Below the pieces are notes generated by a model. The model saw only the letters and a program-made list of their open reading frames with translations, did no database searches and was not told the origin of the DNA. From assembly GCF_902150065.1 (NCBI RefSeq), contig NC_043983.1, positions 15,314,821 through 15,378,820 of the forward strand: a stretch of DNA of 64,000 bases, read 5' to 3'. This document shows positions 1-10,344 of the stretch, piece by piece. This stretch comes from Myripristis murdjan. Its lineage: Eukaryota > Chordata > Actinopteri > Holocentriformes > Holocentridae. Positions within the stretch are counted from its first letter, which is position 1; each line of letters starts with the position of its first letter. Made by a program: the position numbers and the translations under genes.

Positions 1-707
1 ACTTGACAAAACCCTGAAATATTGTGGTGTTCAGATGAGCACAAACTGGAATGGTTGTTTCATTTTGATCTGTTTTAAGTTTGGTGACTTTATCTCAAAA
101 GTCTGGAGAGGAAGACAAGATTGTTTGTATGCACTTTAATTTGCATCTATACATAGTAAGCTTCTGTTGGTGATTTAAAGAGTGATGTCCTACTTGATAA
201 TGGTCTGATGATCAGATGAATGCTTTATTTTAATGCTTTATTTCTGCTGTCTGACAATGTAAAGGATGTGCCCTGCTCCTGGCTTCTTTGCATTCATGGT
301 GTCTTGTAAGCCCATGCAGACTGGGCATATAACTGCATGCAAAACACAATAGTAAAGTACCATTTATTCATATAGAACATGTAAGCCTGGATTTACAGCA
401 TGAAGACACGAGCTCACATGGTTCAATACATGCTGCAGCGACAACTCTGTCAGATATTTACTTTTCTTTCGCTGGTTTTGTCTGTATGAGGACATTTAAA
501 TGATGTGAGTTTCGCTAAAGGGAACTCAAGCAGTTTTCCTTGGGGCGGCTGATGCACTGTCACGGTTGAGAGAGCACCGCGTATTATCATGTCATTCTGC
601 TTTCACCCGCAGCAATCACTAAAGCACGAATTACACAGGAGAGAAAAATACAGCTTTGCCATAAACAGAATCAGCTAACGATGGTGACAGGCCAGCAAAT
701 GTCCAAC

Positions 708-1100
708 CTACTCCTCCCTCAAGGGACTACACCCACTTTTGTTGTTTATAGTTCCATGATCCTCGCAGCGACATCCAGAGCAGTCCGACAGGAGGCTATC
801 TGTGTCCCCCAGAAAGTTGATGTAAGTTGCGTGAGTGAGCCAGTCTCCGTCTACCTGCGGGGCCGGCGGACGCGCAGCTGGACAGCGGCAGGTCCCCAGC
901 TGAGGATGAGGGGCGCAGACGCAGCAGCTGTCCCCGGGCGGCGCTGCCTCTCCCTCGGTCTCGCACTGCTCCTCGGCTCCGCTCAGTTTCGGGTTGCAGA
1001 AAGCCCACACCATGCCGCAGAAATAGACGAAAAACGTCCCCATGACCATGACCATGAGCGCATAGGATTCTATCATGGCTTTGGTGACTGGAGATGTCAT
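708..1100 (-). CDS. Uncharacterised 130-aa single-pass membrane protein (candidate exon)
   Basis: I do not recognise this protein. Starting from the ATG at 1100-1098, the minus strand is open for 130 codons. The N-terminus is MTSPVTKAMIESY. Residues about 13-35 form one hydrophobic helix (ALMVMVMGTFFVYFCGMVWAF), so a single-pass membrane protein is likely. The rest is cysteine-rich and polar, with several C-x-C pairs, and ends in SPLREE. The downstream half lies in a CpG-rich stretch (about 840-1000), which suits a real first or only coding exon. A T-rich tract ending in AG sits directly before the ATG, so this ATG may open an internal exon whose 5' UTR lies further right. A longer frame runs upstream to 1163, but it is translated through that T-rich tract and I do not trust it. 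The plus-strand frame over the same bases has no domain-like feature. It is transcribed away from serbp1. It could be chance in a GC-rich promoter. Confidence 0.4.
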   Translation of the reverse strand: MTSPVTKAMIESYALMVMVMGTFFVYFCGMVWAFCNPKLSGAEEQCETEGEAAPPGDSCCVCAPHPQLGTCRCPAARPPAPQVDGDWLTHATYINFLGDTDSLLSDCSGCRCEDHGTINNKSGCSPLREE

Positions 1101-1163
1101 CTTGGATGTGCGGGAAAAAAAACAAAACAAAACAAAACACTGGGTTGATGGAGGTGTTGCCAA

Positions 1164-2480
1164 ATCCGTGTCAGGGTGTCAGGACAGCGCTGGTCCAGTC
1201 AGTGCGCTGTGGTGCCGCTGGCCCATTTACTGTTGGGCTGTAATAAAGCAGTAGCAGCCTATGCAATGTGGATGTTAATGTAAATACTGTTTATAAATAC
1301 AAGCATGCATGCAAATATTAAAGGGCATTAGGCTACACAGATCAAATTTCAAATTCGTTTCAATGTCTCTTGCTTTCTTACTTCGGCTAGTATGTATTAC
1401 ATTCTACATTTGAAACTTACCACTGTCCACTGAATCACTCCACCTCATCTGGTGCTTATCTCTATGACAGCAAAAATACATAAATAAATAATACATGTAC
1501 TTGTTCTTTTAGATGATTATTTCCACAAGAGTGAAGTCGTTAGAGCTACTCCAAACAGATAGGCCTACTCTTCACATTCAGAAACCAAACTAGCCTACTT
1601 CATGTCAGAAAAACATGAACAAGGGCATTAAAAATAGACGCCCATTTGATTTTCCTGTCGGTAGCCTATGTTTCCTTCATTAATATGGGAGGATAATGTA
1701 GCGTAACTTACTTTTCTCGGTTATGGGTAGCCAGAGAAATTACTATTTCAATGTAAGACAATCGGAAAAAATAAATTTACTTAATTAATTTTGCGGCCAC
1801 CCCCTCCATATTTAATGATTCTAACCCAGTGAGAAGATGGCTCTTTGGGTGGTTATAGGCTATCCTCTTTGTAGCCTGTTGTATCACAGATGAAAGAGCC
1901 CTATTAGGTTTAGGTTTATTTTTTGTACAGATAATTTGGTAGAGTTTATTATTATTATTTTTTTTTAAGACAGAATGGATGCAAGCCCCAGCTCAAGGAT
2001 GTGTAGCTTGCTGCCCAGAGTGAAGAGATGACCTAACTTTTGAAATGTATGACCGTGAGCATGAGGAACCTGCCCAGCACTGGTCTAAAGAAATAAAATC
2101 AATAGGTAATTTATTAATCACTCTATTTCTGTGTTTTTTCTTCTTCTCATGTGAAATATTTGGCCCATATGACTTCTGTGCCACACACCTGTTGCCTGTA
2201 GAGGTCTACATGTGTGTGATGGAGGCACACCATGCAGGAGACAAAGGGAGTGTTGTGTTCACTTTGGTTAAATACTACAATGCTCTGCACAAAAGTCTGC
2301 AGTGTGTCTGCAGAGATTTCCAGCGGATCTCTGCGTGTAGCTGCAAAACAAAACAAGAGCAGAGAAATGCATGGGCACCCACGCTGCCCTCACTACAGAA
2401 GCTAACAAACACTATTGACACCGACTGGAATCATGGGTAGTGTAGTTGTTCTGCAGTCTGGGCTCATAGCTTTTCATTAT
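1164..2480. other. Intergenic stretch without a recognisable gene
   Basis: This is AT-rich sequence between the minus-strand frame at 0.7-1.1 kb and the serbp1 promoter. Short frames occur at 1993-2440 on both strands but show no domain, splice pattern or codon bias. I see no repeat family that I can name. Confidence 0.5.
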
Positions 2481-2484
2481 CAAA

Positions 2485-2645
2485 GAACTACACGCCCCAC
2501 CCCGCGCCAACGCCGAGGCCCCGGATGTCTATCGCGCCGGAAGAGAAGAAGGTCCTTTTCCCAGCCATCTTGTGGCTTCATCCAGCGAAGTGTTCGCACC
2601 AAGCCTCGTAGAATCGGAGGAAAATCCTGCTGAAGGGGCGCCATC
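2485..2645 (+). promoter_or_regulatory. serbp1 core promoter and 5' UTR, CpG-rich
   Basis: The 160 bases before the serbp1 ATG are GC- and CpG-rich and have no TATA box. They include an ETS-type core CGGAAG (about 2538-2543), a pyrimidine run GTCCTTTTCCC (about 2551-2561) and, just after it, CCATCTTG, the reverse complement of the YY1 core AAGATGG. A pyrimidine initiator followed by a YY1 site is typical of translation-machinery (TCT/TOP) promoters. The transcription start is inferred, not seen. The ATG at 2646 has a good Kozak context (GCCATCATGC). Confidence 0.5.
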
Positions 2646-3255
2646 ATGCCCGGAAAAATGAAAGAAGGTTTCGGCTGCACCATAGCCAACCGGTTCGACC
2701 AATTATCTGACGACGAGTCGGATCCGTTTGAGCTGTTGAAGCAGGCCGAGATCAAGAAGAAGGAGGCTCCTGCTCCTGGTGCCGCCAAGACTGCAGCCCA
2801 GGCTGCTAAGCAACAGAAAAAGGAGTCCCAGAAAGACAGAAAGAACCCCCTTGCTGACAAGAAGGAGGAGACCCAGGCACCTGTTCCTCTCAAGAAAGAT
2901 GGTAAAAATTTTAGTTTTGCATTTCATGTCATTATCTGTGGTGTAGCTGCAGCTAGGGGATTGTAAGCTAGCAAGCTAAGTGTCTTGCTCACTAGCTAGC
3001 TAACGGTGCTTCATAAGCCCCCGTGACATGAGGTCCACGCGAGTCCCTTTGTGCGTCTGTCCGGGCTGTCACCTTCAACAATGGCGCTTTTCCCCCCCTG
3101 TACAAACCAGCAGCACGACGGAAGGCGTGAAGCTTCCACTGTACGGGGCACGCCGTGATAAACAGCGTGCAGGCCGACTTGTTTTGGCCTGTTCCCCGGC
3201 CTTGTCAAACAGGCTGAACCCCATCAAGCCCGGCCACCTAAATGTTGGCCAACCA

Positions 3256-3286
<31 letters not shown>

Positions 3287-6200
3287 CCCCCAGCCGGTTA
3301 AAACTGCTAAATCGTGATGGTCGACGACCTCTTGACTCTGCTCAGAATTTACTCGGTGCAGGTGGCTGTCAGCGAGGCTCAACTATTGCTTAATTGTAAA
3401 CTTTGACAGGTTAGATGAGGTTTGGCACGGGGGGACAACGTGATCCCATAATCGGCGAAGCCACAAAAAACGACGATTAGTTTAATACTACTCGATTATT
3501 GTAATTTAACGGAACTTGAAAGCTTATTTTCTGTTGGCTTTTGTCAGTAGGCACCAGGCATGGCACGCAGTCCTGTTCCTCATCGTGATAAACCTCGTGG
3601 CGGGGGTGTGGGGCGTCCTAATCTACAGCCTCCAGACCGCCACTTAACCCGAGCTGCACAATACATGGCCCTGTCAACCTGTCTGAGAGGATTTTGTTCA
3701 TACTAGCAGTTTGATTGTTTGGGATTATACATACTAAATCCTGAAAACGTATTTTTAGTCTACTTTTGTCAGGTGTGGTTAAATACTTCCGATTGCTAAT
3801 GGTAGAATGAAGTCAGGAAATGATCTCCAGATACTAAGTAGTTGGCCATTATCAGCATGTCACTGTCTTGGTGGACTCGTATCTGGTTGCTTGAGAGAAG
3901 ATGAGACAGGTGCACCCACTCTCCTGCACTCAGCTGCTGTAGCAGAGTGGAGGGTGTCTATTTTGGTAGCTGGTGATTGGAGCAGTGGGTGGGACTAATG
4001 TCAGACTTGACCAGTCCTGGGCAACCATGTGCCGTGGAGAGAGTGTGCAGGTTTTCTTTCCAACCAAAGATCACACCACATGATTTCATTGATCAGCAAT
4101 CTCTCAGCGAGAGGAGGAATTAATTGGCTAAGTTACCCTGCATGCTGCCAGTCCTCCATGGCACATGTAAGCCCATCAATGGATGTGACACTGGGCATAA
4201 TAAAAAAAAATGTAAAAAGTTGATTAGCTGAGGGACTTTGATAATACAGCTACCTGTAAGATCATTTAAATTACATTTTTAATGATACAATGAATCAGTT
4301 GAATTGTTCAGTTTCTCCTCTGGCTCACAGCAGTGGTTTTTGATCTGGTGATTGTATTGTTCCTCTAATCCTTTTGTGGTCATCCACAGGTGCTGGTATG
4401 AGGAGAATGGGTCGGAGGCCTGAGGGTGACAGCTCCAGGCCCCAGGGCGGCCAGGGAGAGGGGCGCCCACCCACAGACAGGCGGCCTCCAGCGGACAGGC
4501 GGCCCCCTCGCCGCTTTGAGAGGCCTGCTGGAGAAGGTGGTGAGAAGACAGGAGAATTCTCAGTGGAGAAGTGAGTTCAACTGTGGATCAGTAGAGATTT
4601 TAATTGACCAGGATCCTTGTGTAGTAGAGATTCAGTCTGTTGTACCTTGAGGGTGATTGAGTTGGGGTTTCCCCTCTGTTCCATAGGCCTGTTGGTGATA
4701 GGCCAATGAGAGGACGAGGTGGGGGCCGGGGTGGCCGTGGAGGCCGAGGACGCGGCATGGGTCGCAGTGACGGCTTTGACTCACGGGGAAAACGTGAATT
4801 TGATAGGCACAGTGGCAGTGACCGATCGTAAGTGCTTTTCTTTGACAGTCAATTTACACCGAATCCGAAAAACATTCATATGTGTTTGCATGAATTTCTG
4901 TTGTCAGTCTCCTGGCTAAAGCAAATGTTGTTTCAGCAGCCTGAAAGCTGAGGAAAAGCGTGGAGGAAGTGGATCTCACAACTGGGGCACTGTCAAGGAT
5001 GAACTGAAGTAAGCAGTCGTAGGCAGATATGCAACATGATGGGGGTGGAGGAGTTACCTGAGACCTGGAGTAAATTTTGCTCAGTGCTTAGATTTCTTCT
5101 CAGGAGGAAGTATATCTTTTGGAGAATGCCTGTTAACTTTTAAGCAGTTCACCAAGGGACTAATTGTCGTTTCCTTTCCATAGTGAGCTTGACCAATCAA
5201 ACGTAACTGAGGAGAATCCTGAGGGAGAGGAGCATCCGCCTGCTGACTCTGAGAACAAGTAAGTTATGTGGTGACTTGATAAGGAATATAACGATTGCTG
5301 GAAATATTTGAGTTAGTGCTCAGAAGTTTCAAAGGCTTTGTCTTGGCAATATTAAATGCAAAATAATTACTTTTCATTTTAGAAATTATTGATGATGATG
5401 ATTGATGATGAAAATAAGAGACTTGGGTTTTCAGTGTCTTTCATTGTGTGTTGCAGGGAGAATGAGGTAGAGGAAGTCAAGGAGGAAGGCCCTAAGGAGA
5501 TGACTCTGGATGAATGGAAAGCCATGCAGTGCAAGGAGCGGGCCAAGGTGGAGTTCAATATCCGCAAGGCCAATGAGGGAGCTGAGTGGAACAAAGGATA
5601 TGTGCTGCACAAGTCCAAAACGGACGATGTGAGTTAACCACATGGTCCTGCTCTTCATGCATGTTTTCAAATTTTTACATTTTTAGTTAATTATCGTAAA
5701 TTAGTTTTGATTGAAATGGGGCAAATTGTCCCAATGGGGAAAAAATGTACCAAGGTAAGCCTGTAGAAAATTTATTAAACAAAAGGCCCACAATACACAT
5801 ACATTAGAAAATGTATATGTATTCAGTATCACAGAAAGTCCCACCACTCTATTGATAATTATTTTCAATAATTCTGGGAGGCTTGCCTTTTTTTAGTGCT
5901 TAGAACTGGTGGCAGTTTTCTGCAAAAGACACGGAGGTTAGTCTGGAGTCAGTACTATTGGAACAAGAGATGGAGGTTTTGTGCAAAGCAGGGGATTAAA
6001 GTATTGATAGGGTGTGTATCTATGTTCTTTTTAATTGAATTGTGGTTTGTTTAAAAATAAATGCCAACAGCAGCATTTGGTATAAGTGCAAACACAATAT
6101 TCAAGTTCTACTTTGATTCAGTAAACTGAGGTTATGTTTCTGTTCTGTCTTTTTCTACAACACAGGACAAGAAAGGTGCTCTGATCGATACTGAGGGGGA

Positions 6201-6917
6201 TGAGGCATCCAAGGTACATGCTGTAAGTGACCTTCATATGATACATTAACTCGAAGTTTTAATGTGAAGTAGCACAAACCAAAGCTCTTTTAAACCAATG
6301 AGGAAATAATATGTTGCCTTTTTTCTTGATTCAGGAGGATGAGCACCACTTCCGGAAGCCAGCCAATGACATTACGTCCCAGCTGGAGATCAACTTTGGA
6401 GACTTGGGCCGTCCAGGTCGTGGCCGCGGGGGACCCCGTGGTGGCAGGGGGGGTCGTGGTCGGGGCGAGGGCCGTGAGGGACCCCCTGCTAGGGTGCCAC
6501 GCGGAGGAAGGACTGAGAAGGTAACCATCATGTCATGACAGAAGCATAACACAAGTGCAAGACCCTGTTAATAGCTTATGATGATACATTGTTATCATTG
6601 TTAGCACTTGTTTGTCTGAAGTGTAAAACAAGCAAATTTTTGCTTCACTGTACTTGAACTCCATGATATGACCTTGCCCTGAATATTAATAAGTAATTGG
6701 TCAGCTAACCTGTTGAAATTAGTCTTAATAATATAAACTCTTGGGTCCTTAGAACATCAAATTTGCACTTAGGCTAATTCTAATTTATTTTCTTCATTTT
6801 CTTGACATGACTTAACTCCATAAATAGTCTAACCCCTACTTGGCGTTGTTTTGTGTCCAGTCTGGTGTGTCGGTGCCCAATGTGGATGACCCCGAGGCCT
6901 TCCCAGCCCTGGCTTGA
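2646..6917 (+). CDS. serbp1: SERPINE1 mRNA-binding protein 1 (SERBP1/PAI-RBP1), 9 coding exons, 398 aa
   Basis: RNA-binding protein of cytoplasm and ribosomes; the family occupies the mRNA channel of idle ribosomes and binds AU-rich mRNAs. Coding exons: 2646-2901, 4390-4570, 4687-4827, 4937-5008, 5184-5258, 5457-5628, 6166-6222, 6335-6520, 6861-6917. Together they give 1197 nt, in frame throughout with GT-AG junctions. Signatures in order are the N-terminal [20 protein letters not shown]; an RGG box ([19 protein letters not shown]) followed by [30 protein letters not shown]; the HABP4/SERBP1-family core [40 protein letters not shown]; a second RGG box; and the family C-terminus [10 protein letters not shown]. 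Human SERBP1 (up to 408 aa) has the same order. The similarity is much closer to SERBP1 than to its paralogue HABP4. Exon 7 has two in-frame donors (after AAG at 6216 or GCT at 6222); the later one has the better GTAAGT match. I cannot tell the teleost a copy from the b copy. Confidence 0.96.
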
Positions 6918-8165
6918 GCCCCGGCCGCTGTCCCTCAGGCCCACAGGAGCCCCATAAGCACCTCCACTACGAGGCTTGCATGTTCCTGGATCCTTCAGCA
7001 GATTGAATTGATGGAGAAGACTGTCATTATCTATGACACTCAACTTGAGAACTGAATTTTACCCATTTAAGAAAAAAAAGATGGAAAAAAAAAAAACAGA
7101 AATTAACAAAAAAATACAAAAAAAGAAAAGGACTTCTTGCTACTCTGGAGCAACTTTATTGGTAGAGGTTTTGTACTTAGAAACAAAGTAGCAGGGATGT
7201 TTTCATACAGTATTTTTTTCAGAGGTTATGCATTGTCCATGGATACATTTTTGTAATTGCTGCTTGAAAATATGCATTTCCAAATATAAGAAGAGTATCG
7301 TTTAGCTTGGGGTGTCCCGTTGCTTGCTTGACTGCTTCAAAACGGGCGCTGTGGGGCTCCAGCCCAAGCTCATAAGCTCTGCCACACCAGGTGTTTCTTA
7401 CCAAGTTACTGCTTCACTCAATGCGTTTTAAAGGACTTTTCTTTAGAACTGCGGTATTGTTTTATATTTTATAAAGGAGGGTCTATTCTTCTATGATCTT
7501 AGGCCTGTAAATCTAGACTATTTTCATAAAAAATCTCTGGCAGACAACTTGATGATGCAGATAGGACATCCCTTGATCTTTGATCAAGTGATGATTTGAA
7601 TGCATCCATTGAATTGCGCCTCATCTGTATTAAGGGTGTTTGTATTGACATGTTGCTAAGGAGGAACACAAGGTGATTACTTTTCTAATTTCACATGGGT
7701 CTTGCTACATTTGTCAAGTGGATCACCATGCAAGTGAAAGTTTCCTCTTGTGTTCTCATGTACTTGCCTTGAGGTGCTATTCATTGTCTAATGTCTCTTC
7801 CTCTTGCCCATTCCATCTGCTCTGATCACTGGCCATGTACAAGTCAAACGATGCCTTAGTGTTTATTTTAATTGAAGGTGAGACGTGGAGAGCAGGTGTT
7901 TTTTACACAGTTTGGATGTGGCTGTAGTCCTCTGGATTCCCTCAGACTACTGTTGACACACTCCGCTCAAGCATCCTGAGACATGTAAAGTCAGCCCAGC
8001 TTCAGTTTGCTCTTTAGCCTCCACAGTGGCACCGCTGCATAATCACTCTGAAAGAAATACAGTTGTTCATCATATGGAACGGCTCAGTGCTCTACAAATG
8101 TGTGAAATCTAGCCCTGCTATTAGAGACCTCTGTCGGTAAATAAAGGTGGTCGTTTAATTTTTTG
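6918..8165 (+). other. serbp1 3' UTR
   Basis: After the TGA at 6915-6917 there is no further exon. An A-rich stretch lies at about 7065-7130. AATAAA occurs at 8140-8145, giving a 3' UTR of about 1.2 kb, in keeping with the long 3' UTR of vertebrate SERBP1. The UTR end is inferred from this signal alone. Confidence 0.6.
8140..8145 (+). terminator. Polyadenylation signal of serbp1
   Basis: Canonical AATAAA on the plus strand, followed within about 25 bases by GT- and T-rich sequence, as expected for a cleavage site. Confidence 0.6.
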
Positions 8166-9925
8166 CATTGTCACTTTTTTAAATTCTGTTTGGTACAAAC
8201 AATGTGAGTCACATAAGTACAATATATGGGTTCATTTGGATTTGACTGCCACTTGGAATCACATTTGCCCACACACATCTGTTATCACTATCCCTTGTGC
8301 TGTTACGGCGAGCACCTGTGTGAAGTGAAAATGTTATTTCATTAGGTTTATGATGATGCTGAATCATGTTTTTGTTGTTTAAGAATGTGGCCTACAACAC
8401 ATGACAAAGCCTAATTGCTTTTTGGCACAACTTTGCCCCTGCAACACTGATCAGACGTGTTTTACACCAAGCTTTATCTGAACAGTATGCCTGTCTGCAG
8501 ATTGCATTTATGTTGCCAAACCCTGAGGCTTACAGTTCACATGTGGCATAAAATATAACTTTCCCATTCCAACTTAGAAACATACAGGCCAACAATGCAA
8601 TACTACAGTTAAGCATGAGATCATTAGACATCTGTTGCTGCAAGTAACAGTCAGTATTTCAATTTAATATGCTTTATTGGCATGAATATATCTATATAAT
8701 ACATGTAGATATAAATATTAGGTATCGCAAAGTCCCAATACCTGGTAACAAGGTAAGCATGCAGAGACAATCTAACTGCAGAGGGCTTGTTATGGATATC
8801 CAACATGAGATCCACTACCACTTATCAAACAACATACATAATTTGGTCAAATGATATTTCTCCAAAAGACTATTTTTTTCACCAGTATCACAAATATGAA
8901 TTAACAAACATTAGTTTTTAAAGAAAGAATATCTCAATATTTGTTGTCTAGCATTTGCCTTAATTGCAGCTTGCGTTGATTCAAGTTCTTGCAGAGTTTG
9001 AGGATCCTTGCTGAAAATAGATCCTTGTTAAACCAGAATAGGTGGCACGCCGTAGCACGACTCCATCTCTGAACTGACAAATGAAACATCTCCACACCTA
9101 GATATTTTCATGCCGCAAGGTTTTATGCATTCTTGAGTTAACCTCTCCTGTGGCCTCACATCAACTCTCTCCCACTGCAACCATGAAGTTCACCTTTAAC
9201 TTTCTTTCAGTCTTCAACAGTGAAATTAGGTATTTTTGACCTGTGCTAAATATTAGTCATGTTGATAAAGAAGTGGTATGAAAACTGCTAATTCTCTGCT
9301 GACTGCAGCCTCATGAACTGAAGCGTCGACTGCAGTTTGTATCTGGGATGCACATGCAGGTGGATGGTGTCGTCACTTTGGGTGTGCCTTGCTTTACTTT
9401 GGATGAAAGTGACTTGAAGATCTCCAGTGTGCATTCTCCTACCCCCCCGACTTCATTTGTTGCATCAAATTTTGGACAGGGAGTATTTCAGCACTCAGGA
9501 GAGCAATTTTGCCTCCCACTGTAACACCCAAGTTCTTGTGATATTATTAGGAACTACTCAAAAATAATTTAGACAAGTCTTCAAACTGAAGGTGCACTCA
9601 ATAATAATGCATAAGGAACAATGTTAAAACAATTCACAGTGTTTTAGGAGAACGTGTGTATGTTAATATTGAAATTAAATTTTTGGTGTGGATGCCGAAA
9701 AAAAAAAAAAAAAAACTGGAAAAAAAGGTATTTTAGTTTCATACAGGCATTTCTCAAAGATCTATACATATCAATTCTAAACGTATTCCTGAAAAGGCAG
9801 CAGTAATGGAGAATCACGGTGCATTAGTAACTGATAAACAATGGAAATAGATCTTGATAACAGATTTGTGGACCAGAACACATAATTTGCACTCTCATCA
9901 TTTATGCTCTGCAGTCTGTATTGCG
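8166..9925. other. Convergent spacer between serbp1 and il12rb2, with a repeat fragment
   Basis: No gene seen. The sequence at about 8657-8715 (AATATGCTTTATTGGCATGA and onward) matches a very common teleost interspersed repeat as I remember it; a relative begins at 53078. A poly(A) run lies at about 9700-9716. The two genes run toward each other, so both 3' UTRs end in or near this interval. Confidence 0.4.
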
Positions 9926-9931
9926 TTTATT
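9926..9931 (-). terminator. Candidate polyadenylation signal of il12rb2
   Basis: TTTATT on the plus strand is AATAAA on the minus strand, about 415 bases after the il12rb2 stop. Other weak signals exist, so this assignment is tentative. Confidence 0.4.
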
Positions 9932-10344
9932 TTGATTTCAGTATCAGTGTATGAAACAGTGTTCTTTAGTTAAAAACTGGTAATGCATGACAAGGAAAAA
10001 GTGTATTAAAGTACATTTTGAATCACAAACTATTACGGCATAACAGTTGTGGGAAACTGTACAAGGGGTGTTGTCCATACACGTTGTGGAAGTCTTTTTC
10101 AATGTGGAAAGCAACGAGGTAGTTCCTGCACGTCAGGTGTCCTTGCAGGTGCTTGATCGAAAGGGCAAGACAGTGCAATAGAAAAAAAAAAGTTAACCAC
10201 ACAGAGTCATTCGGTGATGATGACTTAACCACCAAAGGAGTTTGTGAACACCTTGACTGGAAAAGGGGCCAGCTCCAGTCATTGTTTCATTTAGCAGTTT
10301 CTTCAGTTGTGTCTCAGCCTCATTTCTCCAAGTGTTTATGGTTT

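Noticed and set aside
681-1148. Plus-strand frame of 155 codons
   Set aside because: It lies antisense to the membrane-protein frame, has low-complexity Arg/Ala/Leu composition from CpG-rich DNA and no domain.
2045-2440. Plus-strand frame of 131 codons upstream of serbp1
   Set aside because: No splice signal, domain or codon bias; AT-rich, and reads through intergenic sequence.
6575-6625. Box C-like ATGATGA and box D-like CTGA in the last serbp1 intron, a possible C/D snoRNA
   Set aside because: The boxes are only about 40 bases apart and the flanks do not pair into a terminal stem.
2646-6917. HABP4 as the identity of the plus-strand gene
   Set aside because: The N-terminus, RGG order and C-terminus follow SERBP1 closely, and the neighbours are those of SERBP1.
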